Below are positions 36,916 to 45,661 of a DNA stretch of 64,000 bases, in pieces. Position 1 is the first letter of the stretch; each line of letters opens with the position of its first letter. This DNA comes from Thermoproteota archaeon (lineage in GTDB: Archaea > Korarchaeota > JAOZGF01 > JAOZFZ01), in NCBI GenBank assembly GCA_027492035.1, contig JAOZFT010000035.1:85923-149922 (forward strand), in the 5' to 3' direction. The translations under genes were made by a program, and so were the position numbers. A model generated the notes under the pieces. The model did not search any database. It was not told the origin of the DNA and worked only from the letters and a program-made list of their open reading frames with translations.

Positions 36916-37137
36916 TTAGGTAGTTTCTTTCAGTATACTCACCCAAAGTTTCAATGTTTCCTTAGCTTCTTCAATGTCTAGTTTCTGAATAGCAAAACCT
37001 ACATGAATCAAAACATAATCCCCAACTTTCACGTCATCTAGCATAGAAATAATAGCCTCTCTCCTTACTCCACCAAAATCAACCACCGCCCTTTCTCCCT
37101 TAATTTCCAAAACCTTCCCTGGAACCGCTAAACACAT
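36916..37137 (-). CDS. hypC: Hydrogenase maturation chaperone HypC
   Basis: The 73-residue protein begins MCLAVPGKVLE; the cysteine after the initiator methionine is the ligand by which HypC holds the iron and the hydrogenase large subunit. ATG 37137 follows AAGGAGGCG, a strong ribosome-binding site. hypC precedes hypF on the same strand and is divergent from hypB. Confidence 0.95.
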   Translation of the reverse strand: MCLAVPGKVLEIKGERAVVDFGGVRREAIISMLDDVKVGDYVLIHVGFAIQKLDIEEAKETLKLWVSILKETT

Positions 37138-37339
37138 CTTTTACGCCTCCTTAACAAACCCAGAGCCATAAATTGGGCCTTAAGTAAATACCTTAAAACA
37201 ATATTTATAAATCGTTACCACCCCCAAAAAGTTCATAAGGAACCGAAAAATATAAGGTAAACCTAAAGAAAACTTTTTCCAAAGTAAGTAGCTAACTAGT
37301 TAATAAAAAATCAACCAGTCAAAAACCTTTTTAAGCAAC

Positions 37340-37353
37340 ATGTTTATAAACAT
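37340..37353. promoter_or_regulatory. Palindrome over the hypB TATA box
   Basis: ATGTTTATAAACAT is a perfect 14-base palindrome whose core TTTATAAA is a good archaeal TATA box. It lies about 58 bases before the open frame of hypB. As a palindrome it could also be bound by a dimeric regulator, and a symmetric box could serve both hypB and hypC; the sequence alone cannot decide. Confidence 0.5.
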
Positions 37354-37410
37354 AAATCAGCAGCAAATGGGAATCTACCACCAGTTTCTCAGCAGTTACT
37401 TTTTTTAGGT

Positions 37411-38097
37411 GTGGCCTCTTTGCAAAAAAATAAAATATTGAAGGTTGATGAGGGAGAAATACTTGACATTGAAATTGAAGAAGATTTACTGAAAGCTAAC
37501 AAAGAACTTGCATCTGTTAACAGAAAAACCTTTGACTTAAATAACATTAAATCAGTAAACGTTATGGGGGCAATAGGCTCAGGGAAAACAAGCATCATCC
37601 AATGGCTCATAAAAGAACTGAAAAACAAGTATAAAATAGCAGTAATAGCAGGTGACGTAACAACAGGTATAGATGCTGAAAGAATTAAAGAAGCAGGAGC
37701 GGAATCTATACAAATCAACACAGGAAGAGGTTGCCACCTAGACGCCTTAATGATTAGGAAAGCAATCAAAAAATTAAACCTCAAAGAAATAAACCTCCTC
37801 TTTATAGAAAACGTTGGAAACCTAATCTGCCCCGCCGACTTCCCACTAGGAACCCACCTAAACATGGTGGTTGTAAGCGTCACAGAAGGGCCTTATATGA
37901 TCATCAAACACCCCTTCATAATCAAGGAAGCCGATATAGTTGTAATAAATAAAATAGACTTAGCTGACCAAATGGAAGTAAATGTGAACAAACTAGTTAA
38001 GGATGTGGGAAGAATTAACTCTTCAGCTAAAGTAGTTACAACTTCTGTAAAGGAAGGAATTGGTTTAAATGGTTTAATTGAAGCTTTAAAACTCTAA
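37411..38097 (+). CDS. hypB: Hydrogenase maturation GTPase HypB
   Basis: HypB is the SIMIBI GTPase that with HypA inserts nickel. Walker A GAIGSGKTS is at about residues 53-61, the GRGCHLDA metal-site motif follows, and ENVGNLICP and NKIDL complete the fold. It has no N-terminal histidine-rich nickel store. GTG 37411 lies within AGGTGTGG; TTG 37420 with an 8-base spacer is the likely start. hypA follows 13 bases later. Confidence 0.95.
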   Translation: MASLQKNKILKVDEGEILDIEIEEDLLKANKELASVNRKTFDLNNIKSVNVMGAIGSGKTSIIQWLIKELKNKYKIAVIAGDVTTGIDAERIKEAGAESIQINTGRGCHLDALMIRKAIKKLNLKEINLLFIENVGNLICPADFPLGTHLNMVVVSVTEGPYMIIKHPFIIKEADIVVINKIDLADQMEVNVNKLVKDVGRINSSAKVVTTSVKEGIGLNGLIEALKL

Positions 38098-38110
38098 AAA
38101 AGCGATTAAA

Positions 38111-38500
38111 TTGCATGAGTTCTCAATAGCCAATGCAATACTGCAAAAGATTCTAAACGTAGCTGAAAAAAGCGCTGCAGAAGAAATAAAGGAAGCAAAC
38201 ATTTCAATAGGGGAACTAACCTTTCTTAACAAAGAACAGCTAATTTTCGCCTTAAAAGTCCTGTCTAAAGAAACAAAGGCTGAGAAATGTAAATTCAACA
38301 TATGTGTCATAAAAACAAAAATTAAATGCCTTAACTGCGGCTACAAAGGAAAAGCTGTTTATGAGGGACCCGAATACCACATTCTAAACTTTAAGATACC
38401 ACTTAACTGCCCAAAATGCAAAAGTAAAAAAATAAAGATAGTGGAAGGGAAAGAAGTACTTCTTAAAAACCTGAAAATAAAAATTAAGATTCCTAAATAA
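38111..38500 (+). CDS. hypA: Hydrogenase nickel insertion protein HypA
   Basis: The 129-residue protein starts at TTG 38111 and reads MHEFSIANAIL; the histidine at position 2 is the nickel ligand of HypA and fixes the start. The zinc-binding CxxC pairs (CLNC and CPKC) follow. It forms an operon with hypB. No ribosome-binding site is obvious, so it may be translated by coupling. Confidence 0.94.
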   Translation: MHEFSIANAILQKILNVAEKSAAEEIKEANISIGELTFLNKEQLIFALKVLSKETKAEKCKFNICVIKTKIKCLNCGYKGKAVYEGPEYHILNFKIPLNCPKCKSKKIKIVEGKEVLLKNLKIKIKIPK

Positions 38501-38686
38501 TTCTGGGAAGTGTTTTCGCAAAAGGTTTTACTTTCCTATTGTTTCCAACCTAAATAAACTTCCTAATTCTCCTCTTAGAACATAGCGCAGATGTTGAAGC
38601 CTCTTTATACACAGTTAAATACAGATGCACTTTAAAGGTTTTATTTTTGAATTTTTTTTAGAAAAAAAGTTTCTAAATGGTAATGA

Positions 38687-38701
38687 ATGAATAATATTCA
38701 T
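38687..38701. promoter_or_regulatory. Palindrome upstream of the hydrogenase structural genes
   Basis: ATGAATAATATTCAT has perfect seven-base arms around one base, 65-80 bases before the small-subunit gene. The layout fits an operator for a dimeric regulator of the hydrogenase operon. No regulator for it is identifiable in the window. Confidence 0.45.
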
Positions 38702-38766
38702 TTTTTTATTGTAACATTAAACTTAAAAAAGGGAAGTAAGTTTCTTTTAGCTAAAAACAGAAGGAA

Positions 38767-39750
38767 GTGAAGCTGGGAATGAGCGAAATAAAAATCGAGA
38801 AAATTAATGCTATTTGGTTGCAGGGACAGGGGTGTACCGGCTGTACAGTTTCTTTAACTGGTGCTACACATCCAAGTCTACCTGATCTATTGACAGGGTT
38901 TCTTCCGCAGGCAGCAGGTGTCGCTTTAGTTTTTCACCCAACCATTATGCTTCCCCATGGTGAAGAAGCCATAAATGTGTTAGAATCCGGATTAAAGGGG
39001 AAATTAGACCCTTTCGTCTTAATACTTGAGGGAGCAATACCGAATGAAGAATTAGCTGAGAAAACAGGTGGTTACTGGTGTATGGTGGGAGAAAATGGTG
39101 AAGGGAAACCTTTAACTCTCAATTACTGGGTGGACAAACTGTCTGAAAGGGCAGCTGCGGTTGTGGCAGTGGGTACCTGTGCCTGCTATGGAGGAATCCC
39201 TCATGGAAAACCTAACCCAACAGGTTCAAAGGGTCTTTTAAGTTACTTAGGCAGAAACTGGCGAAGCAAATTGAACCTTCCAGTGATCTGTATCCCCGGG
39301 TGTCCAGCTCAAGGAGAACATGTAGCTGAGGTGTTAGCTCATCTTGTCCTTACAGCTAGAGGATTTCTTCCAATTCCTGAACTTGATGAATTCCACAGGC
39401 CCAAATTCATATTTAAGGCAACTGCTCATGAAAACTGTCCTAGGGCTGGGTTCTTTGCTGAAGGAAAGTATTCTGAGGAATTTGGCGAACCTTATTGCAT
39501 GGGACTACTAGGATGTAAAGGACCCATAGTTCACTGTGACGTGCCTAAGAGAGGTTTCGTTGAAGGTGTGGGTGGATGTACAACTGTGGGATCCATATGT
39601 ATTGGATGTACTGAGCCTGAATTTCCAGATGAACCATTGTCCCCGTTCTTTAAAAAAGCTCCTCCTGGAGTTTTTGTCTCTGAAACATTTGGAGATATCA
39701 AGGGTAAACTTTATGCTTTACTTCACAGATTAAAGTCGAGGAAGATATAA
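38767..39750 (+). CDS. [NiFe]-hydrogenase small subunit
   Basis: The small subunit carries the iron-sulfur chain. The proximal-cluster cysteines are in GCTGC (about C23, C26) with GTCACYGG and CIPGCPAQ; the C-terminal domain has HENCPRAGFF, CMGLLGCKGP and GGCTTVGSICIGC for the other clusters, like group 1/2 uptake hydrogenases. There is no Tat signal, so the enzyme is probably cytoplasmic. The frame opens at GTG 38767 inside AAGGAAGTGA; ATG 38779 is the likely start. It is the first gene of a two-gene operon. Confidence 0.92.
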   Translation: MKLGMSEIKIEKINAIWLQGQGCTGCTVSLTGATHPSLPDLLTGFLPQAAGVALVFHPTIMLPHGEEAINVLESGLKGKLDPFVLILEGAIPNEELAEKTGGYWCMVGENGEGKPLTLNYWVDKLSERAAAVVAVGTCACYGGIPHGKPNPTGSKGLLSYLGRNWRSKLNLPVICIPGCPAQGEHVAEVLAHLVLTARGFLPIPELDEFHRPKFIFKATAHENCPRAGFFAEGKYSEEFGEPYCMGLLGCKGPIVHCDVPKRGFVEGVGGCTTVGSICIGCTEPEFPDEPLSPFFKKAPPGVFVSETFGDIKGKLYALLHRLKSRKI

Positions 39751-39765
39751 AAGGAGGATATAGAA

Positions 39766-41514
39766 ATGGTTGAGGAAAAAATGAAAAATGAAGTACTTAT
39801 CGAGCCCCTTACAAGGATAGAGGGACACTTAGCTATACATGCTGTTCCTGATCTAGAAACGAAAAAATACAAAAATGCTCACAGTTACGCGGTAATGTTT
39901 AGGGGGTTCGAGATAATTTTGAAGAATAGAGAACCTGCCGACGCTATATGGATAACTCAAAGGATTTGTGGGGTTTGCCCTGTCCCGCACGCTGTAGCAT
40001 CTGTAGAAACTGTAGATATGACGTACAAAGCCCCCCCAACTCCTTTCAGCATCGCTGTGAGGAACTTTGTCCATTTGTCTGAACAGCTTTATGACTCGCC
40101 ATTGGGATGCGGAATACTTGAGGGCCCGGATTACTCCGAACCAGTAGTTAAAAGGTTTAATCCTGAATGGTGGAGTTCTGCACAAGAAACAAAAGCTGAA
40201 CATTCAGATTTACATGGATACTCCACAATTGCAGACATAATGACTGCTCTAACTCCATTATCAGGCTCTTTATGGCTAAAATGTTTACAGATATCAAAAC
40301 TAGGTAGGAAAATGGCTTCCCTTTTCGGGGCTAAGCATCCTCATGTAGGCACTTTTGTTCCTGGCGGTGTAGGGAAAACTATCACAGCTACAGACCTAGA
40401 AATGTTTGCAGGTATGCTTTCCCAACACATAGCCTTTTCTAAAGAATTTGTTCCAGCCTTTGACGACCTACTAAATTTCCTAATAGGTATTGGTTACGAA
40501 GAAGCAGGTGCGAGGGCAGCTAACTTAATAAGCTACGGAAGCTATGAAGACCCTCATTCTTACAACGCCAAATATGAAGACATGTCTAAATGGGGAGAAA
40601 AGAGGAAAGTGACACCTGGTGTAGTAGTAAACAGAAACTTAATAACTACAGACTTGGTTGAAATAAACGTAGGCATAAGAGAATTCATCACTCATTCTTA
40701 CTACAATGAATGGGATGGAAGAGAAGTAGAGAGAGATCCCTTAGGCAATGAAATAGCTGCAGAGCATCCTTGGAACAAAGAAACAATACCTAGGCCAGAG
40801 CCCTCTAAACAATGGAACGGGAAGTACTCTTGGGGTACAGCCCCCAGGTGGCATGATTGGAAAAAACATATTGATGGAGGAATATATACTTTGGAAGCAG
40901 GGCCTATAGCAAGGATGTGGACAACTGCCCAAGCTAGGAAAGTTCCTGAATCTACAGGGAACAGTTTAAAATTTACTCTCCCCAAAGTCACTGTTGTAAC
41001 TGGTAAAGTTGCTGAAGAAATGACTTTCGAATGGAAAATTCCTGAGAAGGTGAATGCCATAGAAAGAATAAGAGCTAGAGCATATTATCATGCCTACAGT
41101 GCATACGTGGCTTACAACATGTTAATTGAAGCTTTGGAAATGGTTAAAAAGGGAGAAATTGAGATGTGGAATAAGTACAGGAGACCAAGGGAAGGAATAG
41201 GTGTAGGAATGATAGAAGCCATGAGAGGAGGTGTAGCCCACTGGTGCATAATGAAAAACGGAAGAATTCACAGGTATCAAATCATAACTCCAACAGCTTG
41301 GAATGAATCTCCTAGGGGACCAAACAATGAGCCTGGACCTTATGAAGAAGCAATTATAGGTACTCCAATAACAGAAGCTATAAGTTCAAGCCTTAACGGC
41401 ATAGATGCGGCAAGAGTTGTAAGAAGCTTCGATCCATGTCTAGCCTGCACAGTCCATGTTTACAATGGGAAAAAGAAAACAGTAAATGAAATTTCTCCAT
41501 ACTTCAACCTCTAA
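39766..41514 (+). CDS. [NiFe]-hydrogenase large subunit
   Basis: The 582-residue catalytic subunit has the two nickel-binding pairs: C68/C71 in RICGVCPVPHA and C558/C561 in DPCLACTVH. The 18 residues after H564 are the typical C-terminal peptide removed by the maturation protease encoded next door. ATG 39766 follows AAGGAGGATATAGAA. The L1 motif CPVPHA and the missing Tat signal in its partner are closer to the group 1h/2-like uptake enzymes than to F420 or membrane-bound types, but the exact group needs a tree. No cytochrome or other electron partner is encoded nearby. Confidence 0.93.
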   Translation: MVEEKMKNEVLIEPLTRIEGHLAIHAVPDLETKKYKNAHSYAVMFRGFEIILKNREPADAIWITQRICGVCPVPHAVASVETVDMTYKAPPTPFSIAVRNFVHLSEQLYDSPLGCGILEGPDYSEPVVKRFNPEWWSSAQETKAEHSDLHGYSTIADIMTALTPLSGSLWLKCLQISKLGRKMASLFGAKHPHVGTFVPGGVGKTITATDLEMFAGMLSQHIAFSKEFVPAFDDLLNFLIGIGYEEAGARAANLISYGSYEDPHSYNAKYEDMSKWGEKRKVTPGVVVNRNLITTDLVEINVGIREFITHSYYNEWDGREVERDPLGNEIAAEHPWNKETIPRPEPSKQWNGKYSWGTAPRWHDWKKHIDGGIYTLEAGPIARMWTTAQARKVPESTGNSLKFTLPKVTVVTGKVAEEMTFEWKIPEKVNAIERIRARAYYHAYSAYVAYNMLIEALEMVKKGEIEMWNKYRRPREGIGVGMIEAMRGGVAHWCIMKNGRIHRYQIITPTAWNESPRGPNNEPGPYEEAIIGTPITEAISSSLNGIDAARVVRSFDPCLACTVHVYNGKKKTVNEISPYFNL

Positions 41515-42125
41515 AACTCCCTTCTTACTTTTTCCGATATAATCCCTACAACTTTATTAACTGCTTCTCTAACTTTTGAGGAAAGCCCTACCCCAAACGA
41601 TAAGTCACCAGGTTGGCATCCTATCAAAAAAACTTTTTTAGGAGATTTCTCTAACGCTTTACTAAGCCTTAAAATTTCTTTCGGCCTAAGTTCATGGAAG
41701 CTCACAGTGATCATTTCAAAAAGGTCAGACTGACTAGCTTTCTCAGGTTTTACTTCTGAAATAAATATTTCACCTGGGGTTCCACCAAAATCCACAGCGT
41801 CAACAATTACTACTTCATCGAAATCCCCTATGTCATACAAAAGATCTAAACTGCTTGTTCCATATTCCCTAATTACTACATGTTTCGGAAACTCAATTTT
41901 AGATAATTGGTTCACTACTTCGCATCCGAAACCGTCATCTCTCCTTAGTTTATCTCCTACTCCAGCTATTAATACTCTCTCCATGATTTTTCCTCGCTCC
42001 AAATTTCTCTTCAAAATAAGCTTTGAGTATAGAAAAAGGAAAATCAAAGAATTCAAAAACTTTCTTAAAACCTTTTTGTTGGCAAATTTTATGCTTAAAG
42101 TTTTTCTGTGCCTTACAATCTTCAA
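41511..42125 (-). CDS. Hydrogenase large-subunit maturation protease
   Basis: The core protein begins at ATG 41984 (after GGAGCGAGGA), not at the upstream Met of the frame, and is then 157 residues, the usual size. It begins MERVLIAGVGDKLRRDDGFG, the family start with the nickel-binding aspartate and a later histidine in VSFHELRP. It should cleave the C-terminal peptide of the large subunit after nickel insertion. It converges on the large-subunit gene with a four-base overlap of their ends. Confidence 0.9.
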   Translation of the reverse strand: MKIVRHRKTLSIKFANKKVLRKFLNSLIFLFLYSKLILKRNLERGKIMERVLIAGVGDKLRRDDGFGCEVVNQLSKIEFPKHVVIREYGTSSLDLLYDIGDFDEVVIVDAVDFGGTPGEIFISEVKPEKASQSDLFEMITVSFHELRPKEILRLSKALEKSPKKVFLIGCQPGDLSFGVGLSSKVREAVNKVVGIISEKVRREF

Positions 42126-42172
42126 CTTGATAAAACCTTTTTTAAAGAGAAACGTAAGAAAAGCCTTGATTC

Positions 42173-42985
42173 CTATTTAAACTTTTTTCTAAGTAATTCT
42201 TTAATCAAAGGTATTTCCTCGATCTCCCTTTTCTTCAGTTGCTGCCAGTAAATTCCCTTAGGTTTCAAATGTTTATTTCTGGTATTAATTATTTTTGAAG
42301 GTGTAACTAATATATCCAAAGGAGTGTCGTGAGGCTTCATCGGAACAAAAGGCACTATCTGGATTTCATGTACAGTGGTTGCTACAGGTGTTGACTCTCT
42401 AATTGAGCCGTATTCTCTCAATAACCCATATTCTAAATCTGAGTAGCCGTGGCCTTTACCTAACCTGCCTCCACTAAGGTCTACCGCCACACAACCTGTT
42501 ACCACTAAATCAACTTCAATTGTTGAGGGATGAACAGGTTTACCGTACTTAAAGGCTCCCTTAATAGTTGATGCCTCTTTAAACCTTTTCTTCGGTATTT
42601 GGTTTGGATCCAGTAAAAGGAAACCCCTTCTTAACCTAGGAGTAGCCATTACAAGTTTCTTTCTATCTATTAAAACGTTCATCCTCACAGGTTTCTGAGG
42701 TGAATCAGGGTTACAAAAAACAGTTTCAGCATCAAGGTATTCCCTTGCTTTCCTCAATTTAAAACTTGCTTCATTACTCCCCTTAAAGTTAGGTATTCTA
42801 CCTTGGACAGGTTTCGGAAACAAAGCAATGTTTCTTTCCTCCATAATCCTCCAAATTTTTTCTCTTATTTCTTCTTTAGTGAAGCTTCCACCTATTTCTT
42901 CTTTGAAATACAAAGGGGAGCACCTGAAAAATTTTCCCTTCAAATTTTTCTGTTTAAAAAGCTTTATTCCATAATATTTCAACAT
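42173..42985 (-). CDS. 5-formyltetrahydrofolate cyclo-ligase family protein
   Basis: The 270-residue protein matches archaeal homologues of 5-formyl-THF cyclo-ligase (MTHFS). It has TKEEIREKIWRIMEE near the start, RLGKGHGYSDLEYG as the substrate and nucleotide motif, and HEIQIVP/HDTPLD later. Archaeal members may act on tetrahydromethanopterin or another pterin instead. It lies 48 bases beyond the frame of the protease on the same strand. Confidence 0.82.
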   Translation of the reverse strand: MLKYYGIKLFKQKNLKGKFFRCSPLYFKEEIGGSFTKEEIREKIWRIMEERNIALFPKPVQGRIPNFKGSNEASFKLRKAREYLDAETVFCNPDSPQKPVRMNVLIDRKKLVMATPRLRRGFLLLDPNQIPKKRFKEASTIKGAFKYGKPVHPSTIEVDLVVTGCVAVDLSGGRLGKGHGYSDLEYGLLREYGSIRESTPVATTVHEIQIVPFVPMKPHDTPLDILVTPSKIINTRNKHLKPKGIYWQQLKKREIEEIPLIKELLRKKFK

Positions 42986-43141
42986 CTAAACTAAATCTAT
43001 TCCTCCCCAACATTTTTTATCTAATCTTCGATACATCTGTAATTTAATATGTCCTTAATTGCCTTTATCCTTTAAACATTCTCAGAACTTATATTTTAAA
43101 ACAAAATAAGATGGTTATGATAAAAAACATGTGTCAATAGG

Positions 43142-43567
43142 CTAAGGTGGTAGCATCACTGTTGTTTCTGTTTTCTTTAGCCCTCGCATCTTCAAATCTT
43201 TATACAATTTAACTAGTTTCTCCAGATCCTTAGTTGAGTAAAGTATTTTTCCCTCCTCCAGTGCATCTACTATCAATGGGTTTCCCTTCTTCAACATTTC
43301 CAAAGCCTCACATAACCTATATGGATGGGGCTCGATATTTATTGGTACATTACCTATTATCTCCAGTACCTTCTTTATTCTATCCAAGTATTTCTCTTTG
43401 AAATCAGATATTATCAATAGGTCGTAGTCGCTCCATGGAATCCAGTCTCCTCTTGCCCTTGAACCAAAAAGTATTACAGCCTTTACACGGAACATCTCAA
43501 CTAAATATTTTACAACGTTTCTTAGCCAGTCATTTTCATTATTCATAGGACACCTTTCCCCTAACAT
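43142..43567 (-). CDS. MNT nucleotidyltransferase (partner of HEPN)
   Basis: This minimal nucleotidyltransferase has FGSRARG and the paired aspartates of SDYDLL. In HEPN-MNT toxin-antitoxin systems the MNT protein adds AMP to the HEPN toxin and blocks it. The frame opens at 43567, but ATG 43546 after AAAGGTGTCCT gives the likely start, MNNENDWL; the overlap with the upstream HEPN gene is then eight bases. A long acidic-to-basic C-terminal tail follows residue 100. Confidence 0.85.
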   Translation of the reverse strand: MLGERCPMNNENDWLRNVVKYLVEMFRVKAVILFGSRARGDWIPWSDYDLLIISDFKEKYLDRIKKVLEIIGNVPINIEPHPYRLCEALEMLKKGNPLIVDALEEGKILYSTKDLEKLVKLYKDLKMRGLKKTETTVMLPP

Positions 43568-43928
43568 AATCTATTATCTTCTTCGCTGCTTCTAATGCAT
43601 TCATAGATGTCTTCTCGTCATAGGCTTGGTGTGGAGTTCCTGAAGGATGAACATTTGGATATCTTGACGGTATATAGTGTCTATCTAGTTCTCTAGCATA
43701 ACTTAATAACTCCTGATTTACATCTAAGGCTCTTCCCCTAAAATATCTCTCGAACAGTACTCTAACACTGTGACCCCATGGCGCCTCATTGACATGGTAT
43801 AATAATGCCTTAACAGCCTTCTCAGCTGATTGATGAGCATAGAATGCAGCAGCATTATATCTCTTCTCACGATGAAGAATCATAGCTGTTTCATAATCCC
43901 ATAAAGCTTCATCCAGCCATCTAATCAC
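43539..43928 (-). CDS. HEPN domain protein, putative RNase toxin
   Basis: The 129-residue protein is a four-helix HEPN domain with AHQSAEKAVKALLY and the RX4H motif at residues 79-84 (RELDRH), followed by IPSRYP, as in catalytically active HEPN RNases. It precedes and overlaps the MNT gene. Together they form a complete HEPN-MNT toxin-antitoxin pair. Confidence 0.86.
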   Translation of the reverse strand: MIRWLDEALWDYETAMILHREKRYNAAAFYAHQSAEKAVKALLYHVNEAPWGHSVRVLFERYFRGRALDVNQELLSYARELDRHYIPSRYPNVHPSGTPHQAYDEKTSMNALEAAKKIIDYVRGKVSYE

Positions 43929-44239
43929 TTCATCTCTCAGAGACTACACCTCTAATATATAAATTTTATAAACCATCAACTATGTAGCTTCCCATCTATA
44001 AAACTTAGATGAGAGATAAAGAAAAACATTTCTGTTAGAATAAATCAGATAAAATGCTTGTTAAGCCTCAGCTAATCTCTAATACTATTTAGTTATCCAT
44101 TACTGTAATTACTAAACTCTCTATTTCCGGATGTAGAAATTCTAGTTCTTAATAGCTACTGACAGCAGGCAGGCATGCTAGTAATCTAAAAATACCGATG
44201 TAATATTATCTATTAGTGCCATCAAGGTTTAAACCCTAC
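43929..44239. other. Intergenic region, nothing recognised
   Basis: This stretch of about 310 bases has no frame that I can support on either strand. It carries the HEPN promoter at its left end and merges into a gene remnant at its right end. Confidence 0.4.
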
Positions 44240-44388
44240 CTTTATAAAAGCACTAAAGAAGTATGGAAAGCAGTGCATGGTTGTTGTGGATGTCAATGCG
44301 GCTCCTCCCCCTAAGTGCTGAAGGACTTAAAACTGCTGGCAGCGATGTTGAGATACTGCCTGTGGTCGAGAAAATCGGAGTCCAGTAG
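44240..44388 (+). pseudogene. Possible methylene-H4MPT dehydrogenase fragment
   Basis: Read with one frameshift near 44315, the segment gives KKYGKQCMVVVDVNAAPP then AEGLKTAGSDVEILPVVEKIGV. The first part recalls the VADVNAVPPLGIEG region of NADP-dependent methylene-tetrahydromethanopterin dehydrogenase (MtdA/MtdB). The match is short and the flanks are degraded, so this is tentative. Confidence 0.3.
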
Positions 44389-44510
44389 TACAAAGCCTGA
44401 GAACAGATTATTTCAATAATTATACTTTTAATACGCGCTCTTGATTCTATGCTCCCTGGTTCACAATTATGCTATCTAACAAGTTGCTGGAAGCTTTTAC
44501 TAAATTACTC

Positions 44511-45431
44511 TCACTCCTTCACAACTTTGTTCCTTATTTTCCCTATTTTCTCAATTTCAATTTCTACTACATCTCCCTCCCTTAAAAATTTAGGTTTAGG
44601 TTTAAAAGCGAAACCCACACCTGCAGGTGTCCCTGTAGCAATTACATCCCCTGGTTTAAGCGTCATTCCTTGACTTAATACAGAAATTATTTTCTGAATT
44701 TTCAAAGCCATTTTGTTTGTATTAGAATTTTGTCTAACTTCTCCATTCACTTTAGTTATTATTTTTAGGTTGTGCGGGTTCCTTATTTCATCTTTTGTAA
44801 CAATCCAAGGTCCCATGGGAGAGAAGGTGTCGTAACTTTTTCCCCTAGTCCATTGCCTGTCTTTGAATTGAATATCCCTTGCTGATACATCGTTGCAAAT
44901 GGTGTAACCGAGTACATGGTTCATTGCTTCACTTTCTTCTATGTACTTACCTTCTAAACCTATCACTACCGCTAATTCTCCTTCATAATCTAATTTTTTA
45001 GTTATTTTAGGCCAAATAATTTCATCAAAAGGACCTGTCAATGAAGTTTGTGGTTTAAAAAAGATGACTGGTTCATCTGGAGGAGTTAAACCTTGTTCTT
45101 GAGCATGATCCACGTAGTTAAGCCCTAAAAAAATAAGTTTGGGAGGACTTAAAATTGGAGGTAAAATATGGACGTTACTTACTTCTTCTGAAAATTTTAA
45201 GCATTCCCTGTAAAGGGATTTGTCTGTGAAAACCTTCTTAAAAGTTTCTAAAAAACCATGTTTCATAACCTCTTCTACTCTGTGGGGCAGTTCCAACCCT
45301 GTTACTTCCGAAAGTTTCTGGAATGAAATGAAGTTTTTCCGGTTCAACATTAAACCTGCAAACCTAGAACTATTTTTCTCGTAACTAATAAACTTCAAAC
45401 TTTTTCCACCATTTTTCACTTTTCCTTTCAA
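44511..45431 (-). CDS. Fumarylacetoacetate hydrolase family protein
   Basis: The 306-residue protein matches the FAH family, with LNYVDHAQEQ, FFKPQTSLTGP, the metal-binding DYEGELAVVIG, NDVSARDIQ and a final GDVIATGTPAGVGF. Members are decarboxylases, isomerases or hydrolases of diketo acids, for example in aromatic-acid breakdown, and this would fit with the acyl-CoA genes at the start of the window. The N-terminal domain precedes residue 95. It stands alone. Confidence 0.88.
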   Translation of the reverse strand: MKGKVKNGGKSLKFISYEKNSSRFAGLMLNRKNFISFQKLSEVTGLELPHRVEEVMKHGFLETFKKVFTDKSLYRECLKFSEEVSNVHILPPILSPPKLIFLGLNYVDHAQEQGLTPPDEPVIFFKPQTSLTGPFDEIIWPKITKKLDYEGELAVVIGLEGKYIEESEAMNHVLGYTICNDVSARDIQFKDRQWTRGKSYDTFSPMGPWIVTKDEIRNPHNLKIITKVNGEVRQNSNTNKMALKIQKIISVLSQGMTLKPGDVIATGTPAGVGFAFKPKPKFLREGDVVEIEIEKIGKIRNKVVKE

Positions 45432-45661
45432 GAAACTGTTTTGTGAAACAGAATAATTTTCTCCCGGAAAATAAAAACCTTTCCTTGAAGAATTAAAGAA
45501 ATAAAGTGAATCAGTTAAATTTTTTAAAAAGAGGTTATCTTTTTGAAAAGAGGGCCTCTTTAAAAAATCCTACTGGAACAGTTGCGCTGAAACTTTCTTT
45601 TTTATGTCAAGAAAGTGTAACCTTACAATGTAAAAAGGGTGGGGGAACGGAAAGGTAAGAA

